Source: Schaedlerella sp.
GTDB taxonomy: Bacteria; Bacillota; Clostridia; Lachnospirales; Lachnospiraceae
DNA: 5,446 nucleotides
NCBI GenBank assembly: GCA_020024595.1
Contig: JAHHTO010000163.1
Coordinates: 1-5,446, forward strand
Direction: 5' to 3'
Each line of letters begins with the position of its first letter. Positions within the stretch are counted from its first letter, which is position 1. Under the pieces are notes generated by a model, which saw only the letters and a program-made list of their open reading frames with translations, made no database searches and was not told the DNA's origin. A program made the position numbers and the translations under genes. Positions 1 through 5,446 of this stretch are shown in pieces.

Positions 1-552
1 ATCAACCAATGCTACCGGAACAATCGGACACTTTGCCTTTGTCGCCGCCTTAAAGCTTCCACCTTTAAAATCTCCAACTTTATTTCCATTCTTTGATCTG
101 GTTCCTTCTGAAAAAATCAAAAATACTCTTCCATCTTTTACATCATTTGCTACATTGAGAATCACTTGCAGTCCCTGACGAACATCTTCTCTATCTAGCA
201 TATATGCACGCACACAAGCAAATACCTGTTTTAAAAACGGAACATTTGCCACTTCCTTTTTTGCAACAACAGAAAAAGGTCTTGGACACACTTCCATAAT
301 CGCCAGTGTATCATACAATCCCTGGTGATTTGGGAAAAAGATAAATCCATCTTCTTTCGGTATATTTTCCAGACCATGTGCATCAATTGTTACATTACCA
401 CCTATATTTGCTCGACGATCTATAAACTTCAATAATTTAAAATGTTCCTCTTCTGTATATTTATCCACATGAGATGCATGATAACACAATTTAATCCAAA
501 AATATGGTACTAATAATAGATTTCTTGCTACCATCAATAGAATCCTTTTCAC
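1..552 (-). CDS. plsC: 1-acyl-sn-glycerol-3-phosphate acyltransferase (PlsC family), 3' end cut by window edge
   Basis: This enzyme family transfers an acyl chain to position 2 of lysophosphatidic acid, giving phosphatidic acid for phospholipid synthesis at the inner face of the membrane. The 184 visible codons have no stop. The four family blocks appear in order: NHQGLYD (75-81, the catalytic NHx4D box), KKE...P (98-105), FSEGTRS (147-153, phosphate-binding EGTRS box) and IVPVAL (177-182). Residues 4-22 are hydrophobic and fit a membrane-associated N-terminus. Relatives are usually about 240 residues, so roughly the last quarter lies outside the window. I chose the GTG at 552 because a GAGAGG site lies 8 nt upstream; an ATG at codon 7 (534) is the alternative and would not touch any motif. 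It follows the J-like gene after 46 nt with no hairpin between them, so co-transcription is likely. The family call is firm; exact acyl specificity is not visible. Confidence 0.93.
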   Translation of the reverse strand, partial: MKRILLMVARNLLLVPYFWIKLCYHASHVDKYTEEEHFKLLKFIDRRANIGGNVTIDAHGLENIPKEDGFIFFPNHQGLYDTLAIMEVCPRPFSVVAKKEVANVPFLKQVFACVRAYMLDREDVRQGLQVILNVANDVKDGRVFLIFSEGTRSKNGNKVGDFKGGSFKAATKAKCPIVPVALVD

Positions 553-560
553 TCTTTTTT

Positions 561-567
561 CCTCTCT
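561..567 (-). promoter_or_regulatory. Ribosome binding site deciding the GTG start of plsC
   Basis: The minus strand reads AGAGAGG, followed by 8 nt and then GTG at 552-550. This supports the GTG start over the in-frame ATG six codons further in, which has only a weaker AAAAGGA before it. Confidence 0.6.
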
Positions 568-598
568 TGTATTGAATTTTTCTCCGACACTAATCCAA

Positions 599-2512
599 TT
601 ATGGATTCACGATAGTAATCACATGCGGTTCATCCCAATCCCAGAATACGGGATATCTTACAAAAAGATACCCTTCTCCATCCATAACATCTCGATATTT
701 AATATTTGCAGATTCATTATCATAAGAAAAAACATCCAATTCCTCTGTTTCTTCTCTGTCCTCACTTTTTTTTGTCAGAAAAACTTGATATCCGCTATCT
801 GCAATATCATATACAGCTTTGTCAATCGCCAGAGTAAAATCTGTTGACCCCTCTTTGGCTCCGGTAAAAGAGAGACTAACTGCCTTATTTTTCTGAGAAT
901 CTGTTAATTTTACAGAGTTTGGAATCTCTGTCTGTGCAAATTGATGATTCATTGCAGAAGCCGAATACATTCTTGAATCTTCCTCCAGTTTACTCTGTGT
1001 AACATAAATTCCATTTTCAACCAAAATAGGCTTCATTGAATACATCCCATTCTCAATATTCAAAAGATTCGCATCTTCCGAAGGAACATTAACATACCAC
1101 CCTGTCATCATTAAAAAGGGAATCGGAGGCTCCATCCAAGTACCACTATGAATACACTCCTCTGCACGCAATTCTCCGCTATTCCATGCTACCTTTTTCA
1201 TCTTTGCATCAAAATAAAGTTTTGGAAGTACAATTCCCCGAAGTTGAATATCATATTCTTCTGCACATTGCTCCAATACTCCTTGTAATTCTTCATCTTC
1301 CGGTACTTCTTCCATAATCAATCGTTGTGCTATAGTTTCAATTATCGGATCTGGAAGATAATAGTCACAATTCCCATTTTTTGCTGTCGCACTTCCATGA
1401 AGTCTCTTTACCTTCATCCCAACACTTGAAGTTCTGACCTTTGCTTCTTTTTTCATAAATGCATCAAAGTCTCCGTCAAATTTTGTCTGAAAATATCCGT
1501 CCTCAATGACTCCACCACTTCCTGTCGATGAATTCCAGAATAATTTTCCTTCTTGACGCCCGGTCGCATTATTTATTTTATTTTGTAAAGCCTGTTTAAT
1601 TTCTCTTTCCTGCAAGTTATCAAAACAGTCAAATTTTGATTTTCCTTTTTCTGATACTGCATAAATAACCCGAGAATACGAATTTTTTTCTGATATCCAG
1701 TATGCCGTTATTTTATCTTCAAATTCACTATATAAATAGACCTCATCAGCTTCCAGATCATCTGCTGTATATCCGGTATCACCGTATTTTTCATTCAGAT
1801 AAGCAGCTGCCTGTTTAATTGCTTCCTTTTGCCTTGAACCAGAAATTGCACTGAATAATCCTCCAACAACAAAAACTACCAGTAAAATAGCTCCAACAAG
1901 AATTCCTACCGGAAAAATTCTTTTCTTTCTATCCATCCGTTTTTCCACCGAATCGACATTGATGTTATTTTGCTGAGGGACTTGCGCCTGAGCAAACTTG
2001 ACAATTTCTGATGCAAGTAAAGCTTTATCAGCATTCTCCGAAGAATGATATTTCTGAGCACGTGCTGACATGATATCCACGATCAGACGTATGACATCCC
2101 CCTGCAGTGGATATGCACGAACAATCTCTAATAATACTTGCATAGAAGAAATATCTGCATCAGCCGTAAATTCATGATCAAAAAAACTCTTCCACTGTGT
2201 ATAAGCCTTTTTATTCTTTATCTGCATCAGCTCATACATCCGCTTTTCCAGTATCTTTCCATTTTCAGCTTTTTCCTGATTTTCTTCATTTTGAACCTGC
2301 TGGGAGATATCTTTATAATTCTCATCGGAATGGATTTTCTCATCAGATTCTGCATATTTCATTGCTGCTTCATACGCTTCATGAATCTGTGTCCATTCCA
2401 CCGGATTTTCTTCTGGATGATACTTTTTTACCAATGCTGTATATGCTCTTTTAATTTCTTGTTTTTCTTTTGTAGCTTCAATTCCTAGGATTTCAAATGC
2501 CCGGCTTTCCAT
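599..2512 (-). CDS. J-like-domain membrane protein with large extracytoplasmic C-terminal region, function unknown
   Basis: This is a 637-residue protein. Residues 3-54 look like a compact J domain: AFEILGI (helix I), IKRAYTALVKKY (helix II), a loop with HPEENP (32-37), then IHEAYEAAM (helix III). The loop has HPE where classical DnaJ co-chaperones have HPD, the motif needed to stimulate Hsp70 ATPase, so normal co-chaperone activity is doubtful. Residues 55-95 are charged and glutamate-rich, and 96-180 are probably helical. A single transmembrane helix lies at about 199-223, preceded by the basic stretch KRMDRKKR (191-198); by the positive-inside rule the J part is cytoplasmic and the last ~410 residues are outside. 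That outer part has no motif I recognise; it holds all four cysteines (296, 382, 416, 453). The start is fixed by AGGAGGGG 8 nt upstream. It has its own promoter upstream and probably shares its transcript with plsC. A role as a membrane-spanning sensor or scaffold is only a guess. Confidence 0.85.
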   Translation of the reverse strand: MESRAFEILGIEATKEKQEIKRAYTALVKKYHPEENPVEWTQIHEAYEAAMKYAESDEKIHSDENYKDISQQVQNEENQEKAENGKILEKRMYELMQIKNKKAYTQWKSFFDHEFTADADISSMQVLLEIVRAYPLQGDVIRLIVDIMSARAQKYHSSENADKALLASEIVKFAQAQVPQQNNINVDSVEKRMDRKKRIFPVGILVGAILLVVFVVGGLFSAISGSRQKEAIKQAAAYLNEKYGDTGYTADDLEADEVYLYSEFEDKITAYWISEKNSYSRVIYAVSEKGKSKFDCFDNLQEREIKQALQNKINNATGRQEGKLFWNSSTGSGGVIEDGYFQTKFDGDFDAFMKKEAKVRTSSVGMKVKRLHGSATAKNGNCDYYLPDPIIETIAQRLIMEEVPEDEELQGVLEQCAEEYDIQLRGIVLPKLYFDAKMKKVAWNSGELRAEECIHSGTWMEPPIPFLMMTGWYVNVPSEDANLLNIENGMYSMKPILVENGIYVTQSKLEEDSRMYSASAMNHQFAQTEIPNSVKLTDSQKNKAVSLSFTGAKEGSTDFTLAIDKAVYDIADSGYQVFLTKKSEDREETEELDVFSYDNESANIKYRDVMDGEGYLFVRYPVFWDWDEPHVITIVNP

Positions 2513-2631
2513 GCCACGTACCCCTCCTGTGATTCCTCATCTTCTTCACTGTTCTGATACCACAAATCAATATCATCTTTTTTAATTCCATTTCTTAGGT
2601 TTATTGTTGTCTGTACATAAAGTTGTTCTCC
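2485..2631 (-). pseudogene. Coding-like ORF fragment without a start, overlapping the J-like gene
   Basis: Between TGA (2634-2632) and TAG (2487-2485) one minus-strand frame stays open for 48 codons. Its second half reads like real protein: DDIDLWYQNSEEDEESQEGY, then VAWKAGHLKS and stop. It overlaps the start of the J-like gene by 28 nt, in the manner of translationally coupled genes. The frame has no ATG or GTG placed behind a ribosome binding site. A good site (GAGGAG, 2633-2628) serves an ATG at 2618 in a different frame, which stops after five codons. One extra A near 2604 would join the two into a 44-residue protein beginning MYRQQINLRNG. It may therefore be a small gene broken by a one-base loss, or the tail of a longer upstream gene (for example an Hsp70-like partner of the J-like protein) left by an internal deletion. 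I do not recognise the sequence, and chance cannot be excluded over this length. Confidence 0.4.
2521..2528 (-). promoter_or_regulatory. Strong ribosome binding site of the J-like gene
   Basis: AGGAGGGG on the minus strand, 8 nt before the ATG at 2512. It fixes this ATG as the start even though an out-of-frame coding-like ORF overlaps it and ends at 2485. Confidence 0.8.
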
Positions 2632-2633
2632 TC
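2601..2633 (-). other. Ribosome binding site plus five-codon ORF (MYRQQ) in the leader of the J-like gene
   Basis: GAGGAG (2633-2628) is followed after 9 nt by ATG (2618-2616), and the frame ends at TAA (2603-2601) after M-Y-R-Q-Q. It sits about 50 nt downstream of the predicted transcription start and about 90 nt before the next gene. It could be a true leader peptide, or the intact start of the broken ORF that continues in another frame. Spacing and strength look functional, but a five-codon ORF carries no coding evidence of its own. Confidence 0.45.
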
Positions 2634-2674
2634 AGGACAGTACTTTTTGTCATTAATCTAATATTTATAAACAA

Positions 2675-2703
2675 ATTATATGTTATTTTATCATCTGTTT
2701 CAA
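2675..2703 (-). promoter_or_regulatory. Sigma-A-type promoter for the J-like gene and plsC
   Basis: The minus strand has TTGAAA (2703-2698) as a -35 box, exactly 17 nt of spacer, and a perfect TATAAT (2680-2675) as the -10 box. Transcription should begin near 2668, giving a leader of about 155 nt before the ATG at 2512. No clear operator repeat surrounds it. It would make the J-like gene independent of the importer operon upstream. Confidence 0.72.
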
Positions 2704-2773
2704 ATATTTCTTCAAAATTTATGGAAAATATTACGGAAAAATACTAAAATCCTCTTTTCATTTCGGCGCATAT
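2704..2773 (-). other. AT-rich spacer after the ABC operon; no convincing terminator
   Basis: After the TAA of the ATPase gene (2776-2774) the sequence is very AT-rich with short self-complementary pieces (AATATT, AAATTT, AAATATTT). I find no GC-rich stem followed by a T run in the direction of transcription. The ABC operon may end by another mechanism or read through into the J-like gene. Confidence 0.4.
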
Positions 2774-3574
2774 TTATTTGGACAATAAAATCCTGTCATA
2801 ATCCAGCTCACTCCCTGTACCTTCTCGAAATCTGGCAAGCAAATTTTCCACAGTAAGATGTTTTTTTTCTTCATCTCTAACATCAAGTACAATATTTCCA
2901 TCTGCCATCATAAATGTACGATTTCCAATTTCCAGTGCATGACTCATATTGTGTGTGATCATCAGACATGGAATCCGATCTTTCTTTACCAGGTTTTGTG
3001 TCAATTTCAGTACTTGTTCTGCTGTTCCAGGATCCAATGCTGCAGTATGCTCATCTAGAAGAAGTAGTTTCGGAGTCACGATCGTTGCCATCAGAAGAGT
3101 CAATGCCTGCCTTTGCCCACCTGAAAGTGTGCCTACCTGCTGATTCATCCGATCCTCAAGTCCCATATTCAACATTTTTACTTTTTCACGGAAAAATTCT
3201 TTTTCTCTCTTCGTAATCCAACGAAATGGTCCACCGCCTTTTGATGCTCTCAAATAAGCCAGTGCCAGATTCTCTTCAATTGTCATTCCGGGAGCAGTCC
3301 CCCCCATGGGATCCTGAAAGATTCTTCCAATACTCCGGCTTCTCCTATGCTCCGGCATAAATGTGACGTCTTTTCCATCTAATTCAATTGCCCCTTCATC
3401 GACATAAAAAGAACCTGCAATTGCATGAAATAGTGTAGATTTTCCAGCACCGTTGGAGCCAATGATGGTTACAAAATCCCCCTCCTCTAAATTCAATGAC
3501 AATCCACGGAGAGCTGTTTTTGCATTTATAGTTCCTGGGTTGAACGTTTTGTAAATATTTTTTATTTCTAACAT
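2774..3574 (-). CDS. ABC importer ATP-binding protein (TrpZ-like)
   Basis: A 266-residue ATPase that powers the importer encoded by the two genes upstream, acting as a dimer on the cytoplasmic face of the permease. All nucleotide-binding motifs are intact: Walker A GSNGAGKST (39-47), Q-loop Q87, signature LSGGQ (150-154), Walker B LLLLDE (170-175), D-loop AALD (178-181) and switch H208. Length is normal for the family. I chose the ATG at 3574, preceded by AAGGAG with 9 nt spacing. The frame stays open to an ATG at 3652, but that would overlap the permease gene by 77 nt and add 26 residues before the normal MLEIKNIYKTF beginning. The permease stop lies only 1 nt upstream, so translation is probably coupled. 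Near the 3' end a run of eight A encodes part of EEKKH. Function as an importer ATPase is firm; the substrate is not known. Confidence 0.94.
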   Translation of the reverse strand: MLEIKNIYKTFNPGTINAKTALRGLSLNLEEGDFVTIIGSNGAGKSTLFHAIAGSFYVDEGAIELDGKDVTFMPEHRRSRSIGRIFQDPMGGTAPGMTIEENLALAYLRASKGGGPFRWITKREKEFFREKVKMLNMGLEDRMNQQVGTLSGGQRQALTLLMATIVTPKLLLLDEHTAALDPGTAEQVLKLTQNLVKKDRIPCLMITHNMSHALEIGNRTFMMADGNIVLDVRDEEKKHLTVENLLARFREGTGSELDYDRILLSK

Positions 3575-3575
3575 T

Positions 3576-4484
3576 TCACCTTTCTCCTTTATGAATTGCC
3601 ATAAATTTTCTTTTTTGAAACTGCCCCTTTTTTTGAATGGTTGGAAATGCAATTGCCAAAGCCACTACAATCGCCGTAATCAGCTTTAATCCCTGCACCG
3701 GAACAAATTTTGTATAGAGAACAACTGCATAAATAACACGATAAATTAAAGAACCTACAATTGCAGCTATAACACCTTTTGCAACAGTACGACGTCCTAA
3801 AACCGTTTCACCAATAATGAGACATGCAAGTCCTATCACAACAATTCCGGTTCCTCCATTGATATCTGCTGCATTTTGATACTGCCCTACCATTGCTCCT
3901 GAAAGTGCAGTCATTCCGTTTGCAATACACAATCCAACTGTAATTGTAAGAGATGGATTAATAGATGATGCTCTGACCATGGTAATATTATTTCCTGTAG
4001 CCCTTATAGAAAGTCCCATACGAGTTTTCAAAAACATAAAAAGTAATATTCCAGTCAAAGCAGTTACTCCAAAAGCAAGTATGATTTCTGACCATTTTCC
4101 GCCGATTCCTGTCATTTCAAATAACGTAAATATTGTTTCTGTTTTTAAAAGACTGACATTGGAACTCCATCCCATTACCATAAGATTGATGGTATAAAGA
4201 CCGGTATTGGTTACAATCCCGGCCAAAATTGATGGAACTCCAAGCTTTGTCTGAAGAAAAGCAGTTACACCACCTGCACATATCCCAGCAGCAAATGCTG
4301 CTATAATTGCAAGATACGGATGCCCTGAAGCAGCCATAGTCACAGACACTGCTGAGCCAAGTATAAAACTTCCATCTGTTGTCAAATCCGCAATATCCAA
4401 GATTCGATAACTTAAAAACAATGCCATGGCAACCAGCGCATATAAAAATCCCAATTCAAGTGCAGTCCGTGTAATGTAGATCAT
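3576..4484 (-). CDS. ABC importer permease (branched-chain amino acid/TrpY-type)
   Basis: A 302-residue integral membrane protein that forms the translocation channel with the neighbouring binding protein and ATPase. About eight to nine hydrophobic segments are visible, at roughly 9-29, 35-50, 56-78, 84-104, 132-152, 178-200, 211-230, 235-255 and 264-282. Near the N-terminus, LTTDGSF (34-40) is typical of the permeases paired with ABC_sub_bind proteins. The cytoplasmic loop RATGNNITMVRASSIN (161-176) matches the ATPase-contact loop seen in BPD_transp_2 permeases. The C-terminal tail is basic (KKGQFQKRKF), as expected for a cytoplasmic end. The start at 4484 is preceded by AAGGAGG 8 nt upstream, and the binding-protein stop is 15 nt away. 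A single permease gene implies a homodimer, as in TrpXYZ-type systems. Family assignment is confident; the solute is not visible. Confidence 0.93.
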   Translation of the reverse strand: MIYITRTALELGFLYALVAMALFLSYRILDIADLTTDGSFILGSAVSVTMAASGHPYLAIIAAFAAGICAGGVTAFLQTKLGVPSILAGIVTNTGLYTINLMVMGWSSNVSLLKTETIFTLFEMTGIGGKWSEIILAFGVTALTGILLFMFLKTRMGLSIRATGNNITMVRASSINPSLTITVGLCIANGMTALSGAMVGQYQNAADINGGTGIVVIGLACLIIGETVLGRRTVAKGVIAAIVGSLIYRVIYAVVLYTKFVPVQGLKLITAIVVALAIAFPTIQKKGQFQKRKFMAIHKGER

Positions 4485-4492
4485 CCGAATAT

Positions 4493-4499
4493 CCTCCTT
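4493..4499 (-). promoter_or_regulatory. Ribosome binding site of the permease gene
   Basis: AAGGAGG, 8 nt before the ATG at 4484 and directly abutting the stop codon of the binding-protein gene (4502-4500), fitting close translational linkage within one operon. Confidence 0.8.
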
Positions 4500-5446
4500 T
4501 TATTCTTCTGTTATTTCAACTTCAACTATTTCCCCCATTTCTTTAAATACAGAATAATCAATACCAAGTATTTCTGCTGTTTCTGTATTTATTGTAATGA
4601 TACCTCCATCCACCAGATAGTAATCATCCTTATCATCCATACCTTCTGTAACTGCTGCATAAGCGAGATCTGCTGTTTGTGTTCCAAGAGCACTATAATT
4701 AACTCCACAAGTTACAAATGCACCATTTCTTACAAAAGAGTCTGCTCCGGTATAGTGAGGAATTCCTGCTTCTGCCAGCTGTTTATAAATTGCCAGTTCC
4801 GCTGACATAATTACATTATCAGTGGGAGTAAATACTGCATCGACATGCTCTGCCGTCAGAGAAGATGCTGCAGCAATCACCTCATCATTTGTAGAAGCTG
4901 TCTGTTCCACATATTGAATTCCTGCTTTGTCCAAATATTTCTTTGCATCTGATATTGGTTTTTCAGAATTTGCTTCTGATAAAGAATATAAAAGACCAAC
5001 CTTTTTCAAATCTGGATTTTCCTTAAACATCATATCAAAAATAAATTCTGTATTTAGTGCATCACTTGTTCCCGTTATATAATCAATCCCGGTAAGTTCT
5101 GCTGCTTCTGGATCAGAAACTGCTGCATATACAATCGGGATATTCGTATCTTTCACGCTAGAAGCCATTACCTGCGCCGCCAGTGTTGCAATCGGAATAA
5201 TCACATCGACTCCTTCTGCCACTGCCTGTTCTCCAATCTGTTTTAAGGTTGTCTGTTCTCCCTGTCCAGAATAAATTTCATATTCAATTTCAACATCATT
5301 CTCTTTTTCAATTTCATCTAATTCTGCTGCAACAGCGGATGCAATCTCATCCAAAGACGCATGATCCATCTGTTTTACAATTGCAATTTTGTATTGTTCT
5401 TTTCCTCCCTCTTCTGTCCCTGTTGTAGAATTCTTTTCCTCTGTTC
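4500..5446 (-). CDS. ABC importer substrate-binding protein (ABC_sub_bind/TrpX-like), 5' end cut by window edge
   Basis: This is the extracytoplasmic receptor of the importer. The frame is open to the right edge, giving 314 visible residues; the ATG at 5369 is internal, because the mature domain already begins before it with YKIAIVKQMDHASLDEI. The first ~16 visible residues (TEEKNSTTGTEEGGKE) are a polar linker like those after a lipoprotein cysteine, so a signal peptide and lipobox should lie just outside. Family blocks, numbered from that internal Met, are: TLAAQVMASSVKDTNIPIVY (62-81), VSDPEAAELTGI (84-95), ITGTSDA (98-104), VGLLYSLSEANSEK (124-137), FTPTDNVIMSA (180-190) and GVNYSALGTQTADLA (222-236). 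Characterised relatives include pneumococcal TrpX (tryptophan) and C. difficile CD0873 (tyrosine), but specificity varies and is not proven here. It is the first visible gene of the operon, followed by permease and ATPase; promoter and any T-box leader would lie off the window. Confidence 0.93.
   Translation of the reverse strand, partial: TEEKNSTTGTEEGGKEQYKIAIVKQMDHASLDEIASAVAAELDEIEKENDVEIEYEIYSGQGEQTTLKQIGEQAVAEGVDVIIPIATLAAQVMASSVKDTNIPIVYAAVSDPEAAELTGIDYITGTSDALNTEFIFDMMFKENPDLKKVGLLYSLSEANSEKPISDAKKYLDKAGIQYVEQTASTNDEVIAAASSLTAEHVDAVFTPTDNVIMSAELAIYKQLAEAGIPHYTGADSFVRNGAFVTCGVNYSALGTQTADLAYAAVTEGMDDKDDYYLVDGGIITINTETAEILGIDYSVFKEMGEIVEVEITEE

Noticed and set aside
572..847. Plus-strand ORF of 91 codons
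   Set aside because: Antisense shadow of the 3' end of the J-like gene, with low-complexity hydrophobic content and no sign of being a real gene.
2138..2488. Plus-strand ORFs rich in Phe, Leu and Ile
   Set aside because: They lie antisense to the J-like gene, and their composition is what the complement of Lys/Glu-rich codons gives. They have no supporting ribosome binding site.
2859..2868. Run of eight A (minus strand) near the end of the ATPase gene as a programmed -1 frameshift site
   Set aside because: The run fits the codons for EEKKH in an AT-rich gene. No stimulatory hairpin is apparent and the alternative frame adds only a short tail, so composition explains it.
2858..3216. Plus-strand ORFs across the ATPase gene
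   Set aside because: They are complements of a fully intact ATPase coding sequence with all motifs, and have no independent coding evidence.
3575..3652. N-terminal extension of the ATPase to an ATG at 3652
   Set aside because: It would overlap the permease gene by 77 nt and has no family counterpart. The ATG at 3574 has a good AAGGAG site and gives the normal ATPase beginning.
5367..5369. ATG as the true start of the binding protein
   Set aside because: The frame is open upstream to the window edge, and the conserved first strand (YKIAIVKQ) precedes this Met, so it is an internal residue.
1..5446. CRISPR arrays, tRNA or rRNA genes, insertion sequences, att sites
   Set aside because: No regularly spaced repeats, cloverleaf-like sequences, transposase fragments or terminal inverted repeats were seen on either strand.

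Overview
The window comes from a low-GC Gram-positive bacterium, most likely a gut Clostridia/Lachnospiraceae-type anaerobe. This is inferred from the AT-rich sequence, strong AGGAGG-type ribosome binding sites, and the character of the proteins; no 16S or other marker gene is present. All genes lie on the minus strand, so transcription runs from the right edge to the left edge.

Right part (5446 down to 2774): a three-gene ABC importer operon. It comprises a substrate-binding lipoprotein of the ABC_sub_bind (TrpX-like) family whose start lies beyond the right edge, a membrane permease of the branched-chain amino acid/TrpY type, and an ATPase. The gaps are 15 nt and 1 nt, so the three are almost certainly co-transcribed and form one uptake system. 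The family includes aromatic amino acid importers, but the substrate cannot be read from the sequence.

Middle (2773 to 2513): a 261-nt spacer. It holds no convincing terminator, but it does hold a near-consensus promoter (TTGAAA, 17 nt, TATAAT) facing left. Next comes a good ribosome binding site and an ATG that opens only a five-codon ORF. In another frame there is a protein-like 48-codon stretch without a usable start, which runs into the next gene. I read this as a frameshifted or internally deleted small gene, or a leader ORF.

Left part (2512 to 1): a 637-residue membrane protein with an N-terminal J-like domain (HPE instead of HPD), one transmembrane helix and a large, apparently extracytoplasmic C-terminal region of unknown function. 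It is followed 46 nt later by a PlsC-type lysophosphatidic acid acyltransferase that starts with GTG and is cut by the left edge. These two are probably read from the same promoter.

The importer and plsC are ordinary. The J-like membrane protein and the damaged ORF in its leader are the parts worth a second look.
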